Below are positions 1 to 6,072 of a stretch of DNA of 6,149 bases, piece after piece (position 1 is the stretch's first letter; each line of letters begins with the position of its first letter). This DNA comes from an uncultured Pseudomonadota bacterium (lineage in GTDB: Bacteria > Myxococcota > UBA796), in NCBI GenBank assembly GCA_913040875.1, contig CAJWHX010000221.1, positions 1 to 6,149 on the forward strand, in the 5' to 3' direction. Below the pieces are notes generated by a model that saw only the letters and a program-made list of their open reading frames with translations, was not told the origin of the DNA and made no database searches. Both the position numbers and the translations under genes were made by a program.

Positions 1-1
1 C

Positions 2-1042
2 CCGAACAACAAATCTCGCGCGCGAGCTGCATTCTTAACGAGATTGCTGGTCTGCGATGATATTTTGAGTACAGCCGTTACAAGTCCGAGTTCATTACAA
101 GTGGATGCACAGAACATTGATGACTTTGTCCGGACAGACCCTGGTTGTCTCTCTTGCCATCAGACCTTAGATCCAGTGGCGGCATCTCTGTATGGTTTCT
201 GGCAGCACGATATGCACGATGTGGTTGAACTCTCTATATACCATCCGGAACGAGAGTGGGATGGAGAAAGAGATCTGCAACTGGATATGGCTTGGTACGG
301 GAAACCCATATCTGCTCCAGCGGAATTGGGAGAGCGAATAGCAGCCGATGAACGCTTTTATCCTTGTGCCGTGTCAAGTTTGGCAGAGCGACTATGGCGT
401 AGACCTGTGTTGAGTATCGATGAAGGACGCATTGAAACGATTGCCCATCAAGTGTCGCAACAAGATGGTCGGTATAGAGATATTTTCAAGGCGTTATTGA
501 AGTCTCCAGAGTACCAAATTTCGATTCCGAGCGATCCTGACGATGAACGAAGTGCTTCGACAGCAAAAATGATGACGGCACATCAAATACAACATTCAAT
601 ACAAGAACTCACAGGTTTTGAGTGGACGGACTCTTCGTTGAATCTGCTTGATAATGACGAGTGGGGGTACAGAATGTTGTTGGGAGGGATTGATGGCCGG
701 TCGACGACGCAATGGTTGGAGGCTCCGTCCGCAACTCGCCAGTTGACGTTGAAGCGGTTCTCGCAGTTGGCTGCAGAGCACGCAGTGACAGAAGCGATAG
801 AAGTGAATGGTCATGATTTGTTTCTTGGTCAGAACCCGTTGGATATCAGTGCTGATGAAGAACTGTTTACAGCCATTGTAACCAGCTGGAGACTCCGATT
901 GATGGGTGAGGCACCGAATCAAATCGAGATGGGAATGCTTCAAGAGCGGTTCGCAGAAGCTGAGGGTGCATTTGGACGTGAAACGGCATGGACATTGATG
1001 CTATCCATATTTCTACGTAACACCAACACTTGGTTGTATTGA
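2..1042 (+). CDS. DUF1588/DUF1585-family protein with CxxCH motif, 5' truncated
   Basis: The reading frame is open from the first complete codon at base 2, so the true start lies upstream; a TTG at 44 is internal. The 346 visible residues begin with a stretch (RAAFLTRLLVCDD) like the DUF1588 segment of Planctomycete-cytochrome-type proteins. A CxxCH motif follows at residues 49-53 (bases 146-160), then a DP pair and an aromatic segment, as is usual in that domain. Residues about 117-173 resemble DUF1585 (FYPC, RRP, ending LLKSPEY). The remainder (190-346) is an extra module starting MTAHQIQHSIQELTG; its end (about 295-346) looks like a second, divergent DUF1585-like helical unit. The family's function is unknown. 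CxxCH suggests covalent haem or structural metal, but attachment is not shown. Full-length members are normally exported, which cannot be judged here because the N-terminus is missing. Its stop overlaps the start of the DUF1501 gene (TGATG), and this pairing supports the family call. Confidence 0.85.
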   Translation, partial: PNNKSRARAAFLTRLLVCDDILSTAVTSPSSLQVDAQNIDDFVRTDPGCLSCHQTLDPVAASLYGFWQHDMHDVVELSIYHPEREWDGERDLQLDMAWYGKPISAPAELGERIAADERFYPCAVSSLAERLWRRPVLSIDEGRIETIAHQVSQQDGRYRDIFKALLKSPEYQISIPSDPDDERSASTAKMMTAHQIQHSIQELTGFEWTDSSLNLLDNDEWGYRMLLGGIDGRSTTQWLEAPSATRQLTLKRFSQLAAEHAVTEAIEVNGHDLFLGQNPLDISADEELFTAIVTSWRLRLMGEAPNQIEMGMLQERFAEAEGAFGRETAWTLMLSIFLRNTNTWLY

Positions 1043-2289
1043 TGCAGAACAAGAATCGAATCAGTCATCGAATCAGTCGTAGGTCGTTGTTGAAAGGGGG
1101 GCTTGGGCTTTCGTTATTGCCATCAATGACTCCACATTCAGCGATGGCAAATGAAGATGAGCGTCGTTTTTTGTTTGTGTTTGCCGAAGGTGGCTGGGAC
1201 CAGTGCCACATTTTTGCCCCCCTTTGGAGCAACTCTCAAATTGATATGGAGCGAGATTCTAGTCTGGGACAGGTGGGGAATATACAGTACGTAGATTCTC
1301 CGATCAAGCCTGCTGTAGGTGAGTTTTTACGGGCTTATGGGCATCGTACATGCTTCGTCCATGGGATTGGTGTTCGTTCAGTTGCCCACGATACGTGTTT
1401 GAGACTGATTTGGGCTGGTACCAGTAATGACCGTTGCAACGATTGGGCGAGCATTATTGCCTCTCAAAGTCAGTCGGAATATTTGTTGCCGCATGTGGTC
1501 CTTTCAGGACCAAACTACTCCTCCGATTATTCCTCGTATGTTTCTCGTGTGGGGGCGAATGGTCAACTTGGTCTTCTGTTACCACCAGAGAATTTTACAT
1601 CGAGTACCATTGATACATTTGAAGATGCTTGGTTGGCACAGGTTCAAAGTACCCCTGATGCCGCGTCTGAACGATTCCTTGCGCTTCAGCAGCGCGCTTT
1701 GGTTGCCGAGGCTAATTTACAGTCAATTCAAAATCTAGACAGCACCCTTAATTTATTAGAAACAGGGGAAGGCAACGATTTAGCATTGGATATTCAGAGA
1801 GCCATTGCACTGTTGGGCAACAATGTCTCAAGGTGTGTCAGTTTGAAGCACGAAGGGTTTCAAGGGTTGGGGTATGATTCTCATGCTGCAAATCAGGTTC
1901 AAAGTCAAAATTTACAAGAGCTGTTTGGTGAACTTACGTTGGCTCTGCGTATTGTTGAAATGCAATATCCACTGTTGTACAACAATTTAACTGTGGTGGT
2001 ACTGTCCGAAATGGGTCGTTTTCCAAAACTCAATCAGCGACAAGGAAAGACACACTGGATGCATACCTCCGCAATTTTGATTGGGTCTGGTGTTCAAGGT
2101 GACCATATGGTTGGTGCCTACAACAATGATTGTATGTCCTCTCCAGTGGATCTGGTTACAGGCGGAGTAACAGACAACGGAGTGTTGATGAAACCCGAAC
2201 ATTTAGGGGCTACACTATTGCAATTGGCTGATGCAAACCCCATTGATCACATCCAAGATGTTCCTCCGATATTAGGAGCACTGCTGTGA
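1042..2289 (+). CDS. DUF1501 family protein, Tat-exported
   Basis: This 415-residue protein is of a usual size for DUF1501. The ATG at 1042 is chosen because it overlaps the previous stop as TGATG and places a twin-arginine signal correctly: SRRSLLK at residues 12-18, a hydrophobic stretch (about 19-28), and likely cleavage after AMA at 34-36. A TTG at 1030 would only add four residues. No Shine-Dalgarno precedes the start, so translation is probably coupled. Family landmarks are GGWD (50-53), FVHGIG (105-110), a DSH (279-281), SEMGRFPKLN (322-331), and a GKTHW block (335-339) followed by a GSGVQG-type glycine stretch (348-353). DUF1501 proteins are thought to be related to the alkaline phosphatase/sulfatase fold, but no reaction is established and I assign none. 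The Tat signal implies folding, perhaps with a cofactor, before export. Neighbours are the CxxCH partner upstream and a small lipoprotein downstream. Confidence 0.9.
   Translation: MQNKNRISHRISRRSLLKGGLGLSLLPSMTPHSAMANEDERRFLFVFAEGGWDQCHIFAPLWSNSQIDMERDSSLGQVGNIQYVDSPIKPAVGEFLRAYGHRTCFVHGIGVRSVAHDTCLRLIWAGTSNDRCNDWASIIASQSQSEYLLPHVVLSGPNYSSDYSSYVSRVGANGQLGLLLPPENFTSSTIDTFEDAWLAQVQSTPDAASERFLALQQRALVAEANLQSIQNLDSTLNLLETGEGNDLALDIQRAIALLGNNVSRCVSLKHEGFQGLGYDSHAANQVQSQNLQELFGELTLALRIVEMQYPLLYNNLTVVVLSEMGRFPKLNQRQGKTHWMHTSAILIGSGVQGDHMVGAYNNDCMSSPVDLVTGGVTDNGVLMKPEHLGATLLQLADANPIDHIQDVPPILGALL
1055..1078 (+). repeat. Perfect 12-bp tandem duplication in the Tat n-region
   Basis: The unit ATCGAATCAGTC occurs twice head to tail (1055-1066 and 1067-1078), in frame. 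The reading is NRISHRISRR, so the duplication repeats the R-I-S element and extends the positively charged n-region of the DUF1501 signal peptide by four residues just ahead of the twin arginines. Removing one copy would leave an intact reading frame and an intact SRR motif. Confidence 0.9.
2274..2278 (+). promoter_or_regulatory. Ribosome binding site for the GTG-started lipoprotein gene
   Basis: AGGAG lies 7 nt before the GTG at 2286, inside the last codons of the DUF1501 gene. It decides the start: the frame upstream is blocked by a TGA at 2244 and contains no ATG, GTG or TTG between that stop and 2286. The GTG overlaps the preceding stop as GTGA. Confidence 0.75.
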
Positions 2290-3098
2290 TTGTTCTTTGG
2301 CTGGCGTGTACGCAAGAAGATGTCTCTCCTGGTTTAGACGTTCGACGTTTTCAAACGGCTTTGGTCGATCTTGAAAGCAATGTGAATCGGGGTTTTGAAT
2401 CCGGATTGCCCAGTATGTTTCAAGTTGGGAATACCTATATTGAGACCATAACAGAATGGGGGGATGATCAGTGTCCCAATCTCACTGTACAGTTCAGCGG
2501 CGTTGATGGTCATTGGGTGGATGATTGTGTGACTTCTTCAGGGAATCGATTCTTTGGCTTCGCGACATTCTCTGCATTGGCCGTTCAACAAGAAGATGAG
2601 ATGGGAAATGGAGGTATTTTCTCCTCTGTATGGGGGTCTTTTGATGCCATACACAGTAGCGGTGAGACTCGAACCATTGGTGGTCTCGGTCAGATAGCAT
2701 TGGCAGATCGCGATGGTGGTTTCGATATGAATCTCCGAGGATCATTTTGGTTGGACAGCGACAATCTTTGGATGCAAGAAGGGTCGAGTTCCTTTGAACT
2801 GCACGGCAGTATCTACGAGAGGATCGAGTTTACAGGCGGGGTTCACTACCCGAATGCTACGATTGTCTTTGACAATACCATTTATGATATCGATCAATGT
2901 GGCGGTACGGCTTATGGGAAACTCAAACTTCGTGACGCATCTGGGTATTGGTTTGATTGGCAGAAGATTGCTTGTGAAGATTGTGCCATCGTTGGATGGG
3001 AAGGCTATAGTGTTGGCGAGATTTGTATTGGAGATGCCTTAGATGATGCTATACAAGCGTTGATTGATGACTCTCGCGAATGGATAGAACAGGAGTAG
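2286..3098 (+). CDS. Predicted small lipoprotein with duplicated cysteine motif, unknown function
   Basis: The protein has 270 residues and I do not recognise its family. The GTG start is supported by AGGAG at 2274-2278 and by GTGA overlap with the DUF1501 stop. The N-terminus is MIVLWLAC followed by TQED. This looks like a minimal lipoprotein signal with Cys8 as the lipidated residue; position -3 is Trp, so the lipobox is imperfect, and the n-region has no charge. The mature part is acidic and rich in Gly, Ser and aromatics with alternating hydrophobic stretches, suggesting a beta-rich fold. It seems to be an internal duplication: a DQC at 61-63 is followed by GHWVDDC (75-81), and a DQC at 203-205 is followed by GYWFDW (220-225) and C230/C233. 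Disulfides are plausible if it is exported. The C-terminal 25 residues (DALDDAIQALIDDSREW) look helical. It lies 1 nt upstream of the next gene. Export is likely, but lipidation is less certain. Confidence 0.75.
   Translation: MIVLWLACTQEDVSPGLDVRRFQTALVDLESNVNRGFESGLPSMFQVGNTYIETITEWGDDQCPNLTVQFSGVDGHWVDDCVTSSGNRFFGFATFSALAVQQEDEMGNGGIFSSVWGSFDAIHSSGETRTIGGLGQIALADRDGGFDMNLRGSFWLDSDNLWMQEGSSSFELHGSIYERIEFTGGVHYPNATIVFDNTIYDIDQCGGTAYGKLKLRDASGYWFDWQKIACEDCAIVGWEGYSVGEICIGDALDDAIQALIDDSREWIEQE
3091..3095 (+). promoter_or_regulatory. Ribosome binding site for the Trp-rich repeat protein
   Basis: AGGAG lies 4 nt before the ATG at 3100 and directly abuts the TAG stop of the lipoprotein gene. It supports the first ATG over the internal one at 3124, which would be 28 nt away. 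The layout AGGAG-TAG-T-ATG suggests re-initiation by terminating ribosomes. Confidence 0.7.
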
Positions 3099-3099
3099 T

Positions 3100-3924
3100 A
3101 TGCCTACAATCACCGAAATCTCTATGCCACAACGCTTTATCCAGTCTGCTCTAGCCAATGTGGACCTCGCACACTGGTTTGTGTGGTCCCACGGTATTTG
3201 TGTAGGATATTGGGATGAGACAGAGGGTACACATTCTGTTTGTTGCTGGTGGACAACGCTCGATCGTTCTTATCTCTTTCAAACAGAATCCATTATGGAT
3301 GTTTGTGTTGATGATCATCAGATTGCCATCCTATCATCTGAAGGCTTTCACATCTGGGATGGTCAGTTGGTTGTCGACAGTTATAGTACCCCAGCCGAAA
3401 AATGGCGGAAGGTATATATTGGGACTTGGGGAGTCGTTGGATTTGTAAACCATGGGTATCATCTTTGGATGAAGTCTACTCAGTCCGTACATCGACTTCC
3501 TACAGGGGTTCAAAAGGTGTGGGCAATGGGTCATTCAAGTGATCAAGAGGTGCTTTGGTCTCATTGGGGACAGTTCTTTTTGTACAACCATCGCCATGGA
3601 CAAACGACTGCCTTAGAGCCTTTTAAAGACACTATGGATACATGGATAGCCTTACGAGGTGGATGGTGGGTAGCCGTTTATGAACATTCATTGGTGGCTT
3701 GGCACAGGAGCAGGAGCGTTCTACGATTTGACAATATGGACATTATGGATGTGTCGATTCGAGCCTCTCAGACCAGCATTCTAATTTTGCTCGCTTCGGG
3801 ACAGGTTCTAGAGTGGCGTCCACAAGAAGACCCAGTACCCAAAGAGATTGCTGAGGTGGAAGGAGATTTCTTTATTGGAGATGGGATTGCTTTTAACGAT
3901 GGTGAAATTGAGTATCTCATTTGA
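3100..3924 (+). CDS. Trp-rich repeat protein, putative beta-propeller, unknown function
   Basis: The protein has 274 residues, of which 17 are tryptophan (about 6%). I do not recognise a named family. A degenerate unit recurs roughly every 34-42 residues: a hydrophobic 'hxxV' start, a few polar or Gly residues, a strand, a G/H turn, then a strand ending in Trp or Tyr plus a polar residue. Copies begin near residues 65 (IMDV, ending HIWDG), 104 (ending HLWMK), 139 (ending FLYN), 181 (ending VAWHR), 214 (IMDV, ending LEWR) and 255. The stretch 25-38 may be another. This spacing fits four-stranded propeller blades. There is no signal peptide, membrane segment or conserved cysteine pattern, so it appears cytoplasmic although its operon partners look exported. 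Translation starts 1 nt after the lipoprotein gene, so it belongs to the same transcript. A binding or scaffold role is possible but unproven. Confidence 0.8.
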   Translation: MPTITEISMPQRFIQSALANVDLAHWFVWSHGICVGYWDETEGTHSVCCWWTTLDRSYLFQTESIMDVCVDDHQIAILSSEGFHIWDGQLVVDSYSTPAEKWRKVYIGTWGVVGFVNHGYHLWMKSTQSVHRLPTGVQKVWAMGHSSDQEVLWSHWGQFFLYNHRHGQTTALEPFKDTMDTWIALRGGWWVAVYEHSLVAWHRSRSVLRFDNMDIMDVSIRASQTSILILLASGQVLEWRPQEDPVPKEIAEVEGDFFIGDGIAFNDGEIEYLI

Positions 3925-3931
3925 GATTTTT
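3914..3931 (+). terminator. Weak terminator-like hairpin at the end of the four-gene operon
   Basis: A 5-bp stem (ATCTC at 3914-3918, GAGAT at 3923-3927) with a 4-nt loop spans the stop codon of the repeat protein and is followed by four T residues. The stem is short and AT-rich, so as an intrinsic terminator it would be weak. It is listed because its position is right and no better candidate is present. Confidence 0.2.
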
Positions 3932-3948
3932 ATGGTTGTAAAGTGAAT

Positions 3949-3970
3949 AAACGAGTCCCGATGGTCGTTT
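3949..3970. repeat. Inverted repeat in the intergenic gap
   Basis: Arms AAACGA (3949-3954) and TCGTTT (3965-3970) are perfect complements around a 10-nt centre. A G bulge plus a T-G and a C-G pair could extend the stem inwards. It lies 25-46 nt after the repeat-protein stop and upstream of the putative lolA promoter. No T-run follows the second arm, so it is a poor intrinsic terminator. It could be an RNA hairpin protecting the operon's 3' end or an operator. Confidence 0.35.
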
Positions 3971-3992
3971 CCTAAGTACACCGTCATCAACG

Positions 3993-4021
3993 TTGCAAAA
4001 ATGGGTGTTTTGGATTACGAT
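3993..4021 (+). promoter_or_regulatory. Candidate sigma-70-like promoter for lolA-rimO
   Basis: TTGCAA (3993-3998) and TACGAT (4016-4021) are separated by 17 nt and each matches four of six positions of the TTGACA/TATAAT consensus. An overlapping better -10-like hexamer, TATGAT (4024-4029), has no convincing -35 at the proper distance. Transcription would begin about 4028-4032, giving a leader of roughly 30-35 nt. The location in the only long gap of the window supports a promoter here, but the exact boxes are a guess. Confidence 0.35.
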
Positions 4022-4027
4022 TGTATG

Positions 4028-4042
4028 ATGGTTCTAGACCAT
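4028..4042. repeat. Near-palindrome just upstream of lolA
   Basis: ATGGT (4028-4032) and ACCAT (4038-4042) flank TCTAG. Apart from one extra T the 15-nt stretch is self-complementary throughout. It sits at or just after the predicted transcription start and 10 nt before the lolA ribosome binding site (AAGGAG, 4053-4058). It could be a repressor site or a small leader hairpin, and a chance occurrence is not excluded. Confidence 0.35.
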
Positions 4043-4063
4043 ATCTTTACTTAAGGAGAGACC

Positions 4064-4681
4064 ATGATTGCGTTGTTTGCATTTATGTCATTCGGATTTG
4101 CCAACCCACTTGATGATCATTTGGATAAAATTTCTGACAAGTATAAAGGAGTTACCGGTATTAAAGCCTCGTTTATACAAGAAACGTCCAATCCGTTTCT
4201 ACCCAAACCTGTCATTCAAGAGGGGTTTGTACACATTTCAAAACCCTCCTTGCTGCATTGGGAGTTTCAAAAACCAATGGAACAGCATTTCTATGCCGAT
4301 GCTGAAAAGATAACCATCTGGTCTCCTGTACAGAATCAAGTCATCATTTCGTCCAATCAGCAAAATGACGACATATCCGCTCTGTTGACCGATTTACCCA
4401 GTTTGCAAGAGAAGTATGTAATTCAGCTTGTCGAGAACGAAGAAACGCCGAGCATGGTTCAATTTTCGTTACAACCCAAAGAAGAAAACCCACTTGCGCA
4501 GGGAGATTTTTCTCTATGGTTTGACAAGACCAGCTATGTTTTACAGCGGGTAGTTGTGAAGACAGAGAACGCTTTAACGACTGTAAAGTTTGCAAACATG
4601 TCCCTCAACCCAAAGTTTGAGGACAGTGAGTTTGTATTTGTTCCCCCAAAGGGAGCGGATATTCAAGACTCTCGGCAGTAA
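4064..4681 (+). CDS. lolA: Outer-membrane lipoprotein carrier protein LolA
   Basis: LolA is the periplasmic chaperone that takes mature lipoproteins from the inner-membrane LolCDE exporter and carries them to the outer membrane. The 205-residue length is normal for the family. The ATG at 4064 has AAGGAG at 4053-4058, 5 nt upstream. A short signal peptide (MIALFAFMSFGFA, likely cleaved after Ala13) lacks the usual basic n-region. Family features follow in order: KASFIQE (34-40); QEG with a beta-strand, then KPSLLHWEF (60-68); KP (70-71); a strand containing ITIWSP (83-88); and the typical C-terminal end FVFVPPKG (190-197) followed by DSR (202-204). The position after KP where E. coli LolA has PNLFNW is filled by a comparable PSLLHW. 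It lies 139 nt after the upstream operon and 17 nt before rimO, so it probably leads its own transcript. A LolA-like relative with another lipid cargo is a less likely alternative. Confidence 0.88.
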   Translation: MIALFAFMSFGFANPLDDHLDKISDKYKGVTGIKASFIQETSNPFLPKPVIQEGFVHISKPSLLHWEFQKPMEQHFYADAEKITIWSPVQNQVIISSNQQNDDISALLTDLPSLQEKYVIQLVENEETPSMVQFSLQPKEENPLAQGDFSLWFDKTSYVLQRVVVKTENALTTVKFANMSLNPKFEDSEFVFVPPKGADIQDSRQ

Positions 4682-4685
4682 GACT

Positions 4686-4693
4686 AGAGGAGG
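4686..4693 (+). promoter_or_regulatory. Strong ribosome binding site deciding the TTG start of rimO
   Basis: AGAGGAGG, an extended match to the anti-Shine-Dalgarno, lies 5 nt before the TTG at 4699. The reading frame has no ATG or GTG between this site and the first conserved residues (VSLGCPKNRVDSE), and the next ATG (residue 25) falls past the first cluster cysteine. The TTG is therefore the only sensible start. Confidence 0.85.
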
Positions 4694-4698
4694 CACCA

Positions 4699-6072
4699 TT
4701 GCCCAATAATACTCAAAAGGTACACTTCGTCAGTCTCGGGTGTCCCAAAAATAGAGTAGATTCTGAGGTGATGCTCGGTCAGTTGGACAGTGATTATGAG
4801 TTAACCGACAATGCAGATGGCGCCGACGTTATTGTAGTCAATACATGTTCTTTTATTCAATCAGCCACTGAAGAGTCCATCGAAGTCATTTTGGATATGG
4901 CTCAGAAGAAGGCTGAGGCCAGCTGTCAAAAACTGATCGTGACGGGGTGTATGGTCCAACGATATGGTCAAAGTCTTGAAGGGGAGCTTCCAGAGGTAGA
5001 TTTCTTTTTGGGGACAGGCGAGTACCACCGTTTTGGAGAAATACTTCAGGTTAACACGCGGACACAGCGAAGTTTTGTGGATACACCGAGGTATATTCAT
5101 CCTGGGTTTGCCAATCGTGTTCCGTCATGGAAGTCGCACTCTGCTTATTTATCAATATCCGAAGGATGCAATCACCGCTGTGCCTTTTGTGTCATTCCAA
5201 CCTTGCGAGGGAAGTACCGTTCTAGAACCATCCCTTCATTGGTGACAGAGGCTGAGCAACTGGTCTCTCAAGGCGTTAAAGAATTGAGTTTAATCTCACA
5301 AGACTCTACGGCATATGGTCTCGATTTGAAAGATGGTTCTGATTTGGGACAATTGTTGAGAGCCTTAACTCCCATTGATGGGCTTGAATGGCTTCGTCTA
5401 CATTATGCATACCCGATTGGTTTATCGGAATCATTGCTTCGTTCGATTGCTGAAGAGGAGAAGGTTTGTTCGTATATTGATATTCCATTACAGCACGCTT
5501 CTGGAAATATGCTTAGACGCATGCGCCGGGGGGTGACGCAAGCCGGTCAGGAGCGTATATTGAACCGCATACACACATTTATTCCTGACGCAACCATTCG
5601 AACAACGTTTATGGTGGGGTTCCCAGGTGAGACACAGGACGACTTCAATGTGCTAAAAGACTTTATTGAGGCGCAACGGTTTGATAGGGTAACGGTGTTT
5701 ACCTATTCTCAAGAAGACGGGACGGAAGCGACTACGATGGAACAGCAGATCGAGGACCATATCAAGATGGAGCGTCAAACGGAGATTGTGAGTTTGCAAA
5801 CGGACATCTGCAGGGAGAAGAATGAAGCCTATATTGGTAAGGTGGTACCCATCCTGGTCGATGGCGTTTCTGAAGACCATGAGTGGGTTCAAGTCGGACG
5901 GATGGAGACGCAAGCCCCTGAAGTAGATGGGCAAGTCTATATTGACAATTCTGATCTCACCACTATTGAGCCTGGAGACTTTATTCAAGTACAGATCACT
6001 CAGGCTACGGAGTTGGATCTGGCCGGTGTTATCGTTTCTGAATTAACCGATGAGAACGACCTTGATACCTGA
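4699..6072 (+). CDS. rimO: Ribosomal protein S12 methylthiotransferase RimO
   Basis: RimO is a cytoplasmic radical-SAM enzyme with two [4Fe-4S] clusters that adds a methylthio group to a conserved aspartate of ribosomal protein S12. The 457-residue protein shows the full architecture. The N-terminal MTTase domain has cluster ligands Cys15 (SLGCPKNRVDSE), Cys50 (VNTCSFI) and Cys84 (VTGCM). The radical-SAM core has Cys157, Cys161 and Cys164 (SEGCNHRCAFC), followed by DIPLQHAS (261-268) and FMVGFPGE (304-311). The C-terminal TRAM domain spans about 372-445 with GRMETQAPEVDG (400-411). Motifs such as SLGCPKNRVDSE and QAPEVDG favour RimO over the tRNA enzyme MiaB. The start is TTG with a strong ribosome binding site. 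All six cluster cysteines are present and the gene looks intact. It follows lolA by 17 nt and its 3' end overlaps the next gene by 23 nt. Confidence 0.96.
   Translation: MPNNTQKVHFVSLGCPKNRVDSEVMLGQLDSDYELTDNADGADVIVVNTCSFIQSATEESIEVILDMAQKKAEASCQKLIVTGCMVQRYGQSLEGELPEVDFFLGTGEYHRFGEILQVNTRTQRSFVDTPRYIHPGFANRVPSWKSHSAYLSISEGCNHRCAFCVIPTLRGKYRSRTIPSLVTEAEQLVSQGVKELSLISQDSTAYGLDLKDGSDLGQLLRALTPIDGLEWLRLHYAYPIGLSESLLRSIAEEEKVCSYIDIPLQHASGNMLRRMRRGVTQAGQERILNRIHTFIPDATIRTTFMVGFPGETQDDFNVLKDFIEAQRFDRVTVFTYSQEDGTEATTMEQQIEDHIKMERQTEIVSLQTDICREKNEAYIGKVVPILVDGVSEDHEWVQVGRMETQAPEVDGQVYIDNSDLTTIEPGDFIQVQITQATELDLAGVIVSELTDENDLDT

Noticed and set aside
146..160. CxxCH read as proof of a c-type cytochrome
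   Set aside because: The motif is a normal part of DUF1588-type domains, but haem attachment has not been shown by sequence alone, and the export signal of this truncated gene is outside the window. I therefore do not call it a cytochrome.
596..943. Minus-strand open frame of 115 codons opposite the DUF1585-family gene
   Set aside because: It lies wholly within a well-supported gene on the other strand, its protein shows no family motif, and it has a Cys/His/Arg-rich composition typical of antisense frames.
1030..1041. TTG at 1030 as the start of the DUF1501 gene
   Set aside because: It adds only MVVL in front of the ATG, has no ribosome binding site, and the ATG at 1042 forms a standard TGATG coupling overlap with the preceding stop.
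1427..1738. Plus-strand alternative frame of 103 codons inside the DUF1501 gene
   Set aside because: The DUF1501 frame is continuous and motif-bearing across this stretch, while the alternative protein has no recognisable features.
4024..4029. TATGAT as the -10 box of lolA
   Set aside because: It is a good -10 match, but no -35-like hexamer lies 16-18 nt upstream and there is no TGn extension. The overlapping 3993-4021 pair was preferred, without excluding this one.
5653..5988. Minus-strand open frame of 111 codons opposite rimO
   Set aside because: It is antisense to the conserved TRAM and radical-SAM end of rimO, has no recognisable domain and lies inside a compact coding array.
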